Positions 18,690 to 31,311 of a DNA stretch of 64,000 nucleotides are shown piece after piece. The stretch spans positions 39,323,001 through 39,387,000 of the forward strand of contig NC_091671.1 in the NCBI RefSeq assembly GCF_042453785.1. Direction: 5' to 3'. Both the position numbers and the translations under genes were made by a program. Below the pieces are notes generated by a model. It worked only from the letters and a program-made list of their open reading frames with translations. It ran no database searches and had not been told where the DNA came from. The stretch is from Malus domestica. Lineage: Eukaryota > Streptophyta > Magnoliopsida > Rosales > Rosaceae. Position 1 is the stretch's first letter; the number at the start of each line of letters is the position of its first letter.

Positions 18690-20500
18690 AGAAGTGCAAG
18701 AGGGGAGTTTTCACAAGCGAAAATTCAAGTGTGCTTTGAAACGAACTGCATGCCTCTATAAAAAATCAGCACTCGACGGGATTTCAGAGATCGAAGAGGC
18801 GAGCTCAGAATTCGAAGAGGCCATTCAAAAATCGAAGAGGCAAGCTCAGAAATCGGAGAAGCATCTTGCTTTTCCAGACGCGTCAACACCCGTCACACGC
18901 AAACTCAGCTTTGCGGAAATCACGGGCAATTTGTTAAAGCGCCAATCCCAGATATCGAAGAGGCGCCAGTCTTTTCAGCCTCGTCATCACCTGTCATATG
19001 CACACTCAACTTTGCGCAAATCACGGGCAATTTGTCGAAGATTTTCGGTGAAGGAGAAAGCACGTGAAATTTTACTGTTCAATCACGCGTTAGTTGTCGA
19101 CACGAGTGAAAGAATAGTACCTCTACAAGTATTAAAGAACTTCCTATAAACTGTCTACCTTCACCCTACATAGTAAGGCAGACATACATAACATTTCTTT
19201 ATCTCCAAAAATGTTTTCCCAACGAAACCTCTCGAGTCATTCAGTGTTCCTTATTCCTTGGGGTACCTCTGCAAGCCAATGACTCCAAAGCAAAAGTATC
19301 TCATATCACCAGGGTAGAAAGCAAGAGTATCTCATATCATGCGTTCTCTCTGTCCTTTCCTTTGTCCTTGTTCTTACCTACAAAGACAAGGATAAAGAAA
19401 ACAATATGCCGGAACTTCCACTCAAACTCGGGTAAGGAACCGACTGCTTGGAACCCTTCCCTGATTGCCTACCTAGCACTGCTCTCGAGTACTCGTTTCG
19501 CACTGCTGCTGTACTTCCAAAGAAGCTGCCACATCTGCCTGGAGAACAGATAAGGCAAGTGAAAATGATACCTTGCAGCATGTGGAGACAAGGTGCAGAA
19601 GGAACAAGCAGAGAAGAATGCGGTTTGCACAGTCAACTCAGCAGAAGGAGTCCGAACTGAGGAACTCGAGAAGCTGCCATATCTGCCTGAAGAAACAAGC
19701 AGAGAAGAATGCAGCATGCACAGCCAACTCGGCAGAAAAAGTCTGAGATGAAGAACTCGTTTTGACCCTCAAATTCTTGGGTCGACTTACTAGGCGTTGT
19801 GGGCTGCACGTGCCGATTCACCACCCTTGAATCGAATCCTTAAAGATCAAGTCACCAACTGGAAGAAGAGTTCATCAATCTTGAAGATCATACCGTTGAC
19901 CAAACCGCTCAGGTGTGAATTAGAAAGATTGAACAAAGAAACAGGTTGTCACCTTTACCTCGTGCCTGCTTGCCATGTGTTCGAGTCAACCTTCAAGAAT
20001 CAAGCCTCAACGGCCTTTGAAGAAGTTTCCAGCCAAATTCAAGATCAAGCCTCACAGCCCTTGGGGAAATCACAAGTCCGATTCAAGATTAAGTGTCTAC
20101 CACCCTTGAATCAAAACCTAGTTCAAGAATAAGCTGTGGAAAATCAACAATTGGAGGAATCTAGAAAATCCTTCAACCCAGTTCAAGATCAAAGCTGTGG
20201 AAAGTCAACAAAGCGCAACAAAATACGTGTCGATTCACCCACTACCAAAGCCAAAGATCATCTACCACATGAAGCTCCTTGTGGTCCAATTTCAACCTTC
20301 AAGATCAAGCCTCGACGACCCTTGAAGAAATTTCAAACAAAAGTTCAAGAACAAGCCTCAACGGCCCTTGAAGAAATCTCAAGCCCAATTCAAGAAGAAA
20401 TCTCAAGCCCAATTCAAGATCAAGCCTCAACGGCCCTTGAAGAAATCTCCAGCCCAATTCAAGATCAAGCCTCGACGGCCCTTGGATCGACATCTACAGT
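18690..20500 (+). repeat. Imperfect short repeats in the 3' untranslated part of the element
   Basis: Three groups: ATCGAAGAGGC(G/A)AGCTCAGA-type units at about 18790-18970; GAAGCTGCCA(C/T)ATCTGCCTG with AACAAGCAGAGAAGAATGC at 19520-19720; and CAAGATCAAGCCTCAACGGC plus CCTTGAAGAAATCTC at 19990-20490. The last group matches the repeat unit inside the LTR. No credible protein-coding frame is present. Confidence 0.75.
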
Positions 20501-20557
20501 AAGGGACTTCAAAACGCATCTCCTACACGTGACAATCACATGTATACGACGTGCTTT

Positions 20558-20571
20558 GAAGTGGGGGCATT
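20558..20571 (+). other. Polypurine tract
   Basis: GAAGTGGGGGCATT directly precedes the 3' LTR and is the expected priming site for plus-strand synthesis. Confidence 0.8.
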
Positions 20572-21629
20572 TGTAGACATCGAAATTTCGGTAAATAAAT
20601 GTTGACCGATAAATCAAAGTGTCAACGCTCATGTATTGCATAAATTTTACACGTAGCATGTGACTCAACGAAAATTGAAATGAGTTGGAAAAGTCATCAA
20701 ATAAGACACGTGTCAACACCTGGCAGAAACGACTTATTTCATCCGGGATATTATATTCAAAATTAGGCCTTGGAAAATTCTATAAATATAAGCCCATTTC
20801 ATTCATTTAAGGGGAATTCATATTACACCTTGAAGCTCTGAAGCTCTGAAACTCCGAAGCTCTCAAGCATCCAGGTTCCCGAAGAATCAAGAAAGTGTTC
20901 TTTGTTCTTCGTTCATCGTTCTTCCAAGATCAAGCCCCGACGGCCCTTGGATCAACAATCATCCACCTTCAAGATCAAGCCCCGACGGCCTTTGAAGAAA
21001 GCACCATCGTTCATCATCCGTTCATCCAAGATCAAGCCTCAACGGCCCTTTGGATCAACAACGTCGACAAATCCATACGTCCAACCGTTCTTCAAGATCA
21101 AGCCCAAAAGCCCTTGAAGATCCGTTCATCACTGTTCTTCAAGATCAAGCCCAAAAGCCTTTGGAGATCCGTTCATCACTGTTCTTCAAAGATCAAGCCC
21201 AAAAGCCCATTTGAAGATCCGCTCAAATCCACCTTCAAGATCAAGTCCACGGCCCTTGAAGAACGTTCTTCAAGATCAAGCCCAAAAGCCCCTTGAAGAT
21301 CCGTTCATCACTGTTCTTCAAAATCAAGCCCAAAAGCCCTTGGAGATCCGTTCATCACTGTTCTTCAAAGATCAAGCCCAAAAGCCCCTTTGAAGATCCG
21401 CTCAAATCCACCTTCAAGATCAAGTCCGCGGCCCTTGAAGAACGTTCATCCTTAGATCAAGCCCAACGGCCCTTTGGATCAATCACACATCCACAAATAC
21501 ACACCTTACGGAGATTGAATCAGAGGATCAAAATAGAGAGAGATTGTAACCCAAAATCATCAAATACAAATATTTGTTTGTGCACGTCGTTTCTTGTCTC
21601 TTTCGTTTCAGGAATTTTCCGTGTTCACA
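20572..21629 (+). repeat. 3' LTR, 1058 bp
   Basis: Same length and, by eye, same sequence as the 5' LTR. Its translated frames are identical to those of the 5' copy. It ends TTCACA before the ATAAC duplication. Confidence 0.97.
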
Positions 21630-21634
21630 ATAAC
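21630..21634. other. Target-site duplication, right copy (ATAAC)
   Basis: Matches 10562-10566. Confidence 0.95.
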
Positions 21635-22486
21635 ATTTAAATTAAGAACATTATGTGATTGTGTCACTTGCACTGAAATTTTTTAAATTTCTCGATGAGA
21701 AGGTGTGGTTAAATTTGTTCAATGTGATCATTTGGTGTCCGAAACGGCGAGGAAAAAGAATCATATATAATAAACAAACAAAAAAAATCAGAAAATTGAT
21801 GTGGATCAGATTCGGATATCCGAGACTGGATAATTTGAAATTGCCAAGAGACTTCCATCAAAATTTCGGCATTGGTAACCTTGTTTGGTGGTAGAAAGAG
21901 TTAGTTTTTGAAGTAATTTTGAAGTCTCAATTGCTTCATCTCATCAAACTATAAGATGCTACAAGAAGTACAAGAAAAACTATACCAAAAATGAAAAAAA
22001 GGAAAACAACAATGTATCAACAAATTGTTAGGCTAAATAAACTTAATTATACACTAAACTGGATTTGGAGACATAATTCCATATTTAAACAAATACTGTT
22101 TAGGGCCGCCATAAAACTCCGGTAAGAGGATCTTCCGGCGGTCGAAAGCTATGCCGATAACATTATGTGGTCTTCTTCCTCCTCCATGTGTTTCCTCTAA
22201 GTACGAAATATGCCCTCCTTGCAATTAACCAGCCTTAACCCAAATTAGTTTACTCCCCAAAGTTTTTCTTCCTTTCTATACTTTTCCTTTATTTTTTTTA
22301 CTTGGTCTAAAGATAAAAATCAAAAGGTAAAAAGAAAAAGGATAGCAACTTACCCAATGACCATTTTTTCACCTTCTTGCTCTTCTAGTTAATCAAACTC
22401 CCTTATCCCCACTGACCCAAATTTTATGGTCCAAAACTATTTTTCACCTTCTTGCTCTTCTCGCACCGTACGTTGATCTCATCATC
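21635..22486. other. Spacer between LTR element and GATL gene
   Basis: AT-rich with no gene seen. The last few hundred bases probably hold the 3' UTR of the GATL gene on the minus strand. Confidence 0.4.
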
Positions 22487-23551
22487 TCATTCTTCAAAAT
22501 GATGAGCTGATGAACGGTAGAGATCATATGGGGCCCACAGATGATCAACGGTGCATGGCTTTCTTGAATCTAACCTCAACCAGGGCTTGCCCTTCCCACT
22601 CCAATGCAACAGGCTTATAGGGCCAGGATGCAAACTCCTACACTTGCCTTCGAGATTGTCCCCACCGAGTCCATGCTGATTCCACCTGTGATGAACGGCC
22701 GTGATGTCTCCGGCCAAAACCAACAAAAATGGCGGCAAAGACCCCAAATGGTAAATTCGCTTCTGCTTCTGCACCACCATCCACTCCTCCATTTTCTTAG
22801 TGTATTCACCTTGTCTCCATTTATCCACGTCCACCACCATCACCCCTGTGTTGAAATAGCAAGGATTTCTGCCCTCAAACGTTTTGGACATTTCACTGTC
22901 GGACCAAAACGATTCTGTGAAATATTGGGTGAAGTTTGCATGGCAATATTCTGGCGCTGCCAATACCTTCCCTTGCAAGTCAACCTTCCATAACTTTGCC
23001 ACGTCATCCACAACCACAAGGTCCGAGTCTAGGTATAGAACCCTCTTCACATCAACTGGAAGTATGTCGGCTAGGTAAATACGTGCATAGTTTAAGGGTT
23101 GGTCCAAGGCTTGGCGTATCGACTTTGATATTTTCCCACGTACCCTATTCGAATCGAAGCGGTAGACATTGAATTTGAGGTAGGGGAAGGTGGATTGGAT
23201 GTTGGAGAGCACCTCCGGGTCGAACCGTGCCCAGAGAAAGTGGAACTCGACAATCCCTGGGCACATCGAGTGCTGCAGTATTGAAAGCATGGCCGCCATG
23301 GTGCCTCTTAGGTAATTGGAGTCAAGTGTCATGGCGATGTGAATTTTCTCTGCATGCTCGCATGCATCCATGTTTTGGAAAGCTGGTGCTTCTCGAAAGA
23401 TGGCAACATTTGGAGAAGGTTTCCGGATGATGCCAAGGCGGATGCCTGTGGTGGCGGCAACATGGGTGGGGTAGTGGAGGAAGACGAGAAGGTGGATGAG
23501 GATGAGGAGGAGGAGAGACAGGAGGCCATGAGATGTCGATGAGACGGCCAT
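22487..23551 (-). CDS. Galacturonosyltransferase-like (GATL) protein, GT8 family, 354 aa
   Basis: Intronless, as is usual for GATL genes. Residues 9-27 are a hydrophobic signal or anchor segment ([18 protein letters not shown]). GT8 domain about residues 68-335: [20 protein letters not shown] (nucleotide-sugar site), the DxD metal motif as DSD at 175-177 in [29 protein letters not shown] near 231-246, [15 protein letters not shown], and HWSGKGKPW at 316-324. All catalytic motifs are present. GATLs act in the Golgi in pectin or xylan-linked cell-wall synthesis; the exact acceptor here is unknown. An upstream ATG at about 23625 meets a stop after 12 codons, so 23551 is the start. Subfamily (GATL6/7/9-like) cannot be set by eye. 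Confidence 0.92.
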   Translation of the reverse strand: MAVSSTSHGLLSLLLLILIHLLVFLHYPTHVAATTGIRLGIIRKPSPNVAIFREAPAFQNMDACEHAEKIHIAMTLDSNYLRGTMAAMLSILQHSMCPGIVEFHFLWARFDPEVLSNIQSTFPYLKFNVYRFDSNRVRGKISKSIRQALDQPLNYARIYLADILPVDVKRVLYLDSDLVVVDDVAKLWKVDLQGKVLAAPEYCHANFTQYFTESFWSDSEMSKTFEGRNPCYFNTGVMVVDVDKWRQGEYTKKMEEWMVVQKQKRIYHLGSLPPFLLVLAGDITAVHHRWNQHGLGGDNLEGKCRSLHPGPISLLHWSGKGKPWLRLDSRKPCTVDHLWAPYDLYRSSAHHFEE

Positions 23552-24680
23552 CCTGCCCTTGATGGTAGAAAAAGGCGGTGGAGGGGATCAAGGAAGAAGA
23601 GGAGGACCAGGGAGAGTGGTAGCCATAGGCTGGTTGAGAGAAGGTTTAGGGGAAAGGTTAGAGATTAATGACTGATATAACAAAAATTTGGGGGGAGGCA
23701 GGTCGGTGGGATTGTGAGGAAGAGAAGATTACTCGGGGAAGAGAAAGAAGGGGTTTTGGTTTTTGTAACAAGGTTAGGTAATTAGGTTATACGTACGACC
23801 CCATGTAACAAAATATAGCAAGGCAATTATACTATTATACTATCTAAAAGTATTAATGTTTGCTTGATGGATTCACTTTCTTGATATTATTTTAGGCAGT
23901 TTGATATTTACTTTTCATATTTTTCTGCCTCTTTAAAAGGGAAACATCGTTTGTTAGAAGAAGAAAAAAAGAAATATTTTTTTTCTAGTGAAAATTTTGG
24001 AGATCAAATCTTCTGCATTCAAAATTCTATGTGGTCTCTCTGTGATCTATCTTATTTGTTTACATCTGGCCATATATTTTAACTCCACTCAACAATGTTA
24101 ACTCTTCAACTTATCTCTTCAATAAAAAAGTAAAAAATAAAAAATAAATTAAGTTAAAAAGAACACTTGTCACTCAAGTATATAAGACACAGAGAAGCCA
24201 TCAAAAACTTTGAGTGCATAATATTTAAACTTGAATTTTTGCATTTTTTTTTCTTTTTTCATGTGTAATTGACAATAAATTCATGGACGTCAAGTTTCTT
24301 CAATGATGTGAACAAAGAAAAGGCAATTTTCAAGTTTTTTTTTTTTTTTTTTTTCTGTTTGCCGAAAGGGCAAATTTTCAAGTTGCATGCTTAATTCCCA
24401 AGTATAATAAGTTAGTAAACGAACTCGAACCTTGACCCTATATTTTCTGTATTCCTGTGATCTATATAGTTGTTTAGGTCTTCTACTTAAGATCAAGAGA
24501 CCAAGTTTGGGATGTGCGAAATTTTTTACGCTGGTAACACGGTCTGGTACATTAATTATTATAATGTAATTGGTTGAATCTTTTCTCAAGTTTTTAACTA
24601 ATTGTATTATTACACTTAATCTAGCGGTCGTATTCCTGCTACAGTGAAAATCTTTCTAACGAGGCCCAATGATCCCTTTC
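23552..24680. other. GATL promoter region and spacer
   Basis: No gene. AT-rich with a T-run near 24337-24354. The regulatory region of the GATL gene must lie in its left part; I can point to no specific element. Confidence 0.35.
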
Positions 24681-24683
24681 TAA

Positions 24684-25637
24684 GAGCAGTTCCAGCCTTG
24701 TCAATAGGCCGGGGGACAGGGGAGAAGAAAAGGCCTGAGGGCCTGTCAAGTTGCTCCAGCCATGAGGAGCCCGAGCTCGTGGAGAAGGCCCGAGCAGGGG
24801 GCCTGTCAATTTGTGACAGCCCCGGAGCCCGAGCTCCAAGCCCATTTTTTATTTTTTTCTGTCAGGCGCGTGCACCCCACTCGCGCGTGGGGGCGCGTCG
24901 CCGGACAGCTTTTCAGAAAAAACAGTCAACTTTTCAGCCTTTCACAGTTACCGTTGGGAAGCCACGTGGCTTCCCACGGTCCGTTTGATCTCAACGGCTC
25001 CTTCATTTGGACCGTTGGATCTCAATGGCAAAAAAAATAAAAAAAATCTGATTTAATATCAACCGTTCGATCTGAGATCAACGGTCGATATTAATATGCT
25101 TTATAAATAAAGAAAAAATAGTTTTAAAATTAAGAAAAGTTACTGTTGTGACACGTGGCACAATCTGGAGTGTTGGAATTCAAATTTTTTTAAATCCAAC
25201 GGCAGAAATTAATTATTGGAAAAAAAAATTTTTAAAAAATGGAAAAAATTGTAAAAAATCTGAAAAAAAATTTGTAAAAATCTATCGTCAAAGATTCTCA
25301 AAAGATAACGACACGTGGCACGATAACATTGGATAAAAATCTTATCGAAATCCATCGCTAAATAATTGTTTTTTTTATAAAATGACACGTGGCGCAACGA
25401 GAACGATTTAAAAAATCTTATCCGAAATTACAAATAATTTTATTTTGTATTATTTAAACAAACAAAAAAAACTAATATTTTATTGCTTATTGCCAGGGAA
25501 AGGGCTCCAAGGGTGGAGATGCAAATGGCAATTACTGTTCATTAATGGCAGTTACTATTCATTAAAGGCAGTTACTGTTCAAAATGGTGGATTCAATAGT
25601 GGATTGCCAGGGAAAGGCTCCATGGGTGGAGTTGCTC
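24684..25637. mobile_element. Non-autonomous DNA transposon with TAA target duplication
   Basis: The ends GAGCAGTTCCAGCC and GGGTGGAGTTGCTC are imperfect inverted repeats, flanked by TAA at 24681-24683 and 25638-25640. A 3-bp TAA duplication suggests the PIF/Harbinger group. The left 250 bp is GC-rich with repeats of GGGGCCTGTCAA type. The middle has several ACACGTGGC motifs (25152, 25311, 25386 and nearby). The right end has GGCAGTTACTGTTCA repeats. No transposase frame. Confidence 0.65.
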
Positions 25638-25660
25638 TAATGTGGGCTTATTTTCATCAT

Positions 25661-25831
25661 TTTTTAAAAGAAAAATTAATGAAAATGATTTGAAAATTTT
25701 AAGTTTTAATCAAAATAAAAAAAATATGTTGTAAATAAATAGTATCAGAAGTGACTTTTAAAGTAAAAATATTATTTTTCATTAAAATAAATAGTACCGA
25801 AAATATTTATTTAAAACTTCCTTTTTTTTAA
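25661..25831. repeat. Small interspersed AT-rich repeat, copy B
   Basis: Resembles copy A at 1510-1669 in order and spacing (AAATTAATGAAAATGATTTG, then AATAAATAGTACCGAAAAT). Confidence 0.55.
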
Positions 25832-25976
25832 ATGGGCCTTAAAAATGTTAGCCCCATTCATTGCTTCCAAAATCCATGCAATGATCTAAGAACTCAGGCT
25901 AGGGTTCAGGGTTTTTCTCCCTTCTCTCTCTCTCTCTCCCTCCCTCTCTCTCTCTCTCTCTTCCACAGCGAGAAAG

Positions 25977-26135
25977 ATGAAAGATTTACAGCTTTCGCTG
26001 AACCAAACCCAGAAGGTCCGGCTACATAGAGCTCTCGAAAAGCTCGAGTCTTTGGCTTCAAAGGCCAATTCCAACGCTTCCGTCACCGTCGCCGATTCCA
26101 TCCCCGTTAACTACGAAGACGGCCTTCTCAAGTAC

Positions 26136-26174
<39 letters not shown>

Positions 26175-28022
26175 GAATGCTCTGATTTTGGGATTTTCGA
26201 CCTGGGTTTTCTTCAAATTTTTTCTAAGTGTAAAATAATTTATGGGTATCTCGGATTTTTGTGAATTCAGGGGACATGGGACCTCTGAGGTCAATGGGGA
26301 AGTTGTTGCGACGGTTTGCGGCGTCGTCGAGAGAGTCAATAAGCTGGTTTATGTGCGTTCTTTAAGGGCCAGGTACTTACTAATTAAGTGTTTAATTTTT
26401 TTTGTTTTTAGTTAATTTTTGTTGAAATTTTGATCATTTGGTGCTTATGGAATTTTTGAAAATAAATTACGGTAGGTACAAACCAGAGGTTGGAGATATC
26501 ATAGTGGGGCGTGTTATTGAGGTGAAAACAGGAATGCTGAACTACAATTCGATTAATTTTATCGAAAGTTCGATTATTGATGATTTGCTTTCTCTGTTGA
26601 GAAACGTTTGGTTTTATGAGTCTTTTTTGTGATCTTGTGATGAATTATGGTTTAGGTTGCTCCGAAGCGTTGGAGAGTGGAGATAAACTATAGCCATGAT
26701 GCAGTGTTGATGCTTTCTTCGATGAACTTACCTGACGGCATACAGGTATAACTGTTAGCCCAAGTTGGCAGCATGCATCAGTAGCGATAAGTTTCTTTTA
26801 CCAGATATGTAATTCGTAGTGTTGCTAAATAAGTGATTCGGAGTGGTGTAAAACACTTTCAAGAAGAATGCTAACTGGTTCGTCGTTCAGTAGAATGCTA
26901 ACTGGAACAAGGGAATGCCAATTTTACAGTTGGACGTATTTGACACACAGCGCGGAATTCTGTTCTATGGATTCATATAGCTGTATATAAATCTGTTAGA
27001 TGATCTAGATTTTCTTTGTTTGAATTTTTGTTTATCAATTTGAACTCTACAGAACCCTTTGATTCATTATATTCTATTTATTTAGATAATTTGAACCCCT
27101 TTTCAATAGAAGTCGCGTATTTCCGCCATCCACTCTTGAAATAGAAACATGTTCGGATTCAATTTGGATTTTCCACTACTGTAAATTTAGCGTTACAATC
27201 CCTCATTTAAGTTTCACTCTTTCAATTGCTAGAGGCGCCGAACTGCCCTGGATGAACTCAACATGCGCAGCATTTTTGAAGAGAATGATGTCATTTGTGT
27301 AAGTCATGTAACACGTATTACCGGCCTAATTGAATAGGAAAAAGAAACAAATTAAGACTTGATCCATTGTTACAAACACTTGCCCTTTTCCAGGCTGAAG
27401 TTCGTGGTTTCCAACATGATGGTTTACATCTCCAAGCAAGAAGTCAGAAGTATGGAAAGGTTTGTCTTCTATATAATTCGTTAACTTTTAGAAGGATGCT
27501 TCTGAACATTTTGTTCAGGCGTTATCCTTTATTTGTTAGTATTTCTCACAATGATTGTAACCTGCTTTGCAGCTTGGAAGGGGTCAGTTGCTCACAGTTC
27601 CTTCTTATCTAGTGAAACGACGAAAGCAGCACTTCCATCATCTAGAAAACTATGGCATTGACCTGATACTCGGCTGTAATGGTTTCATCTGGGTTGGTGA
27701 ACATGTTGAAGTTACTGACGATATGCTAGTAGATCACAAGTCTCAACAACATGATACCAAAGCCGATAAAAATTCCATTAGTCCCGAAGATCAGGAGAAA
27801 AACTACACTACGCAACAGACAAGAGAGAACATATGCAGAACTGCAAATGCTATCCGCGCATTGTCTACATTAGGCTTCAGTATTACCGTAGAAGTGATCA
27901 TGGAGACGGTAGACTTGAGCAGTTCTATAAATGTTGCTATACATGAAATGCTCGGCGCAGAGTTTTGTGTTCTGGTTGCAGAAAAGGAGGCTGTGCGACG
28001 AAGCATGACTAAAAAGAAGTAA
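25977..28022 (+). CDS. RRP4: Exosome complex component RRP4 homolog, 324 aa
   Basis: Exons 25977-26131, 26271-26372, 26476-26521, 26656-26745, 27233-27298, 27394-27459 and 27573-28022, all GT-AG, 975 nt in frame. RRP4 is one of three RNA-binding cap subunits of the nuclear and cytoplasmic exosome, which trims and degrades RNA 3'-5'. The protein starts MKDLQLSLNQTQKVRLHRAL. An N-terminal domain (GEVVATVCGVVERVNKLVYV) leads into the S1 domain from YKPEVGDIIVGRVIEV through RWRVEINYSHDAVLMLSSMN. The KH-like domain contains LGCNGFIWVGEHVEV. The length matches the Arabidopsis protein (about 320 aa). CT-rich leader just upstream of the ATG. ABP1 lies next, convergent. Confidence 0.95.
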
Positions 28023-28533
28023 CGATTTGTTGTCTAACTTATGTAATCTGTAGTCAAGAGGACTTGTTCCTGTAATCCGCTTCTCATCTCTTCGCGTCTT
28101 ATACCTTTGTATCATTAAACAGAAATTTTATCGTTTGAAATCTCATTGCGTCCCTACTTTCATCAGTCTTTCATCCCAATTACTTGCCATTTTGCAAATT
28201 GCAAAACCTTGCTTGCTATCATCATCAGGATACAAAAATGCATGACTGCTTGTAAATGTACATTGAGATTAACATTTGAGAAAATCTGCTACAAAGTACA
28301 GACAATGTGTATCTGAAAACTTTAAGATCTACAATCTCTGTGTCTTTCGAATGATAACAAGACCAGATGATTTACAACGGTTGTATGCGACGTTTTTAAA
28401 GGCTTGTTTGGATGTATTTTTAAAATGACTGAAAGCGTTTTTAGAGAAAATATAGGGGCTTTTTTGTATGCGACATTTTCACAAAAAACGCTTTCAATCA
28501 TTTTAAAAGCACATCCAAACGAGCTGTAAGATA
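28023..28533. other. Spacer between convergent RRP4 and ABP1
   Basis: Both 3' UTRs meet here; the only other object is the MITE at 28401-28525. Confidence 0.6.
28401..28525. mobile_element. MITE, GCTTGTTTGGA family, copy 1
   Basis: Ends GGCTTGTTTGGATGTATTTT and AAAAGCACATCCAAACGAGC are inverted repeats; inner part TGACTGAAAGCGTTTTT is mirrored by AAAAACGCTTTCAATCA. Related copies: 29790-29962 and 52733-52962. Confidence 0.75.
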
Positions 28534-30338
<1,805 letters not shown>

Positions 30339-30479
30339 TTTCTCGCTCCTTCCACAACTTCTACTTTCTCTGATCCTTTCATGAAGAGTGCCAAGTTTAT
30401 TCTCTAATTTACTTTTTGTTGGGTTGCCGCAGGCCCAAAATCACTATTAGGCCCAAAAGCACTTTTATGAGGGATAAGG

Positions 30480-31311
30480 CACACAAGAGTCCAAGACCAA
30501 ATCCTCTTGCAAAAGGTTTAAGCTTTCGCCGGAGGAGGAGACGAGAGTGTGTGCCCAGCTGCTGCTCGACTGAGCTGTCTGCCATTGATGGGTTGATCTT
30601 AGCGGCTCTCTGGATAAGAAGCTTAAGCAATTCTCAGCCTGAGCCAACTCCACGAACAGGTCAGCTTCTTCTTCTTCTTCTTCTCTGTAACTTTGTTCAA
30701 GTTAACGAGCATTTCACTGACGACAATGGAGATAATACGAGAAATGGATAATTGAGTTTTCTCTTCTTCCTTCTCTGCAACTTTGTGTACTGAGTGGCTT
30801 TTTACTATCTGCTTTTGAAAGTAGCTAAACTTTCTGCAGTTCGGCTTTTCCTACTGAAAGAAGCTAAACTCTACGTTTTATGTATTTTTGGGTGTGAATG
30901 GTAGAACCCAAATTTTCTTCGGTGCCTAAGATATGAAATTTGTATTCTTTTTATGTGTTTTTATAGAAATTTGTATTCTTTTTATGTATTTTTGTAGAAA
31001 TTTGTATTCTTTTTATGTATTTTTGTATAAATTTGTCTCAGAAATGAAAATTAACCGTCTTTTGGTTGCTGTATTTCATTAGAATTTGTGAGTCCGTCAT
31101 TAGAAAGTAAGAAAATAAAAAGATTATCATGTTGGATTAGTAGATTTGAGTAATTTTTGCCTATGATAACTCACTGTTATTATCTTCTTGTATTAGTAGA
31201 TGTGCCTTGATGAACAAGATTATCATGTTGTTCTCTGCATTGGTACTACTATGTAATTGAGTTGAGCCTTTCGTTTTTCGCAGGCGGGTTGGTAGTTTTG
31301 AATCTGGAAGT
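30480..31311 (+). other. mTERF4 5' UTR with a leader intron
   Basis: A donor at 30660 (CACGAACAG then GTCAGC) and an acceptor ending at 31283 (TTTTCGCAG) suggest a leader intron that places the mTERF4 ATG 28 bases into the second exon. The intron holds three copies of a 31-bp unit (GAAATTTGTATTCTTTTTAT) at about 30937-31033. The transcription start is not determined. Confidence 0.55.

Larger units (their letters stand above)
10567..21629 (+). mobile_element. Non-autonomous Ty3/Tat-like LTR retrotransposon (gag only) carrying several host-gene fragments
   Basis: Total 11,063 bp: 5' LTR 10567-11624, primer-binding site, gag 11704-13653, tandem repeats, then about 3.2 kb of joined host-gene fragments (14493-17290 recognised). 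An antisense ORF, more tandem repeats, a polypurine tract and the 3' LTR 20572-21629 follow. I find no protease, reverse transcriptase, RNase H or integrase motifs in any frame between gag and the 3' LTR, so movement would need proteins from another element. Gag-only elements with terminal repeats are known in plants as TR-GAG, and large non-coding ones as LARD. The gag type and antisense ORF fit the Tat branch of Ty3 elements. LTRs match without visible difference, implying recent insertion. Confidence 0.9.

Noticed and set aside
18370-19149. Plus-strand frame of 259 aa opposite the antisense ORF
   Set aside because: Composition mirrors the antisense ORF and then repeat sequence (SKRQAQKSEKH); the minus frame has the coiled-coil and Tat-type character.
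13654-20571. Search for protease, reverse transcriptase, RNase H and integrase
   Set aside because: No YxDD, HHCC or DD35E-like blocks seen in any frame; the ATPase-like motifs at 15.7-16.0 kb belong to the captured helicase.
24644-25040. Two GC-rich frames of about 100 residues
   Set aside because: They overlap the inverted end of the non-autonomous DNA transposon and reflect its GC-rich repeats.
26438-26632. Short frame through RRP4 exon 3 into introns
   Set aside because: Only 26476-26521 is exon; the rest is intron sequence read through.
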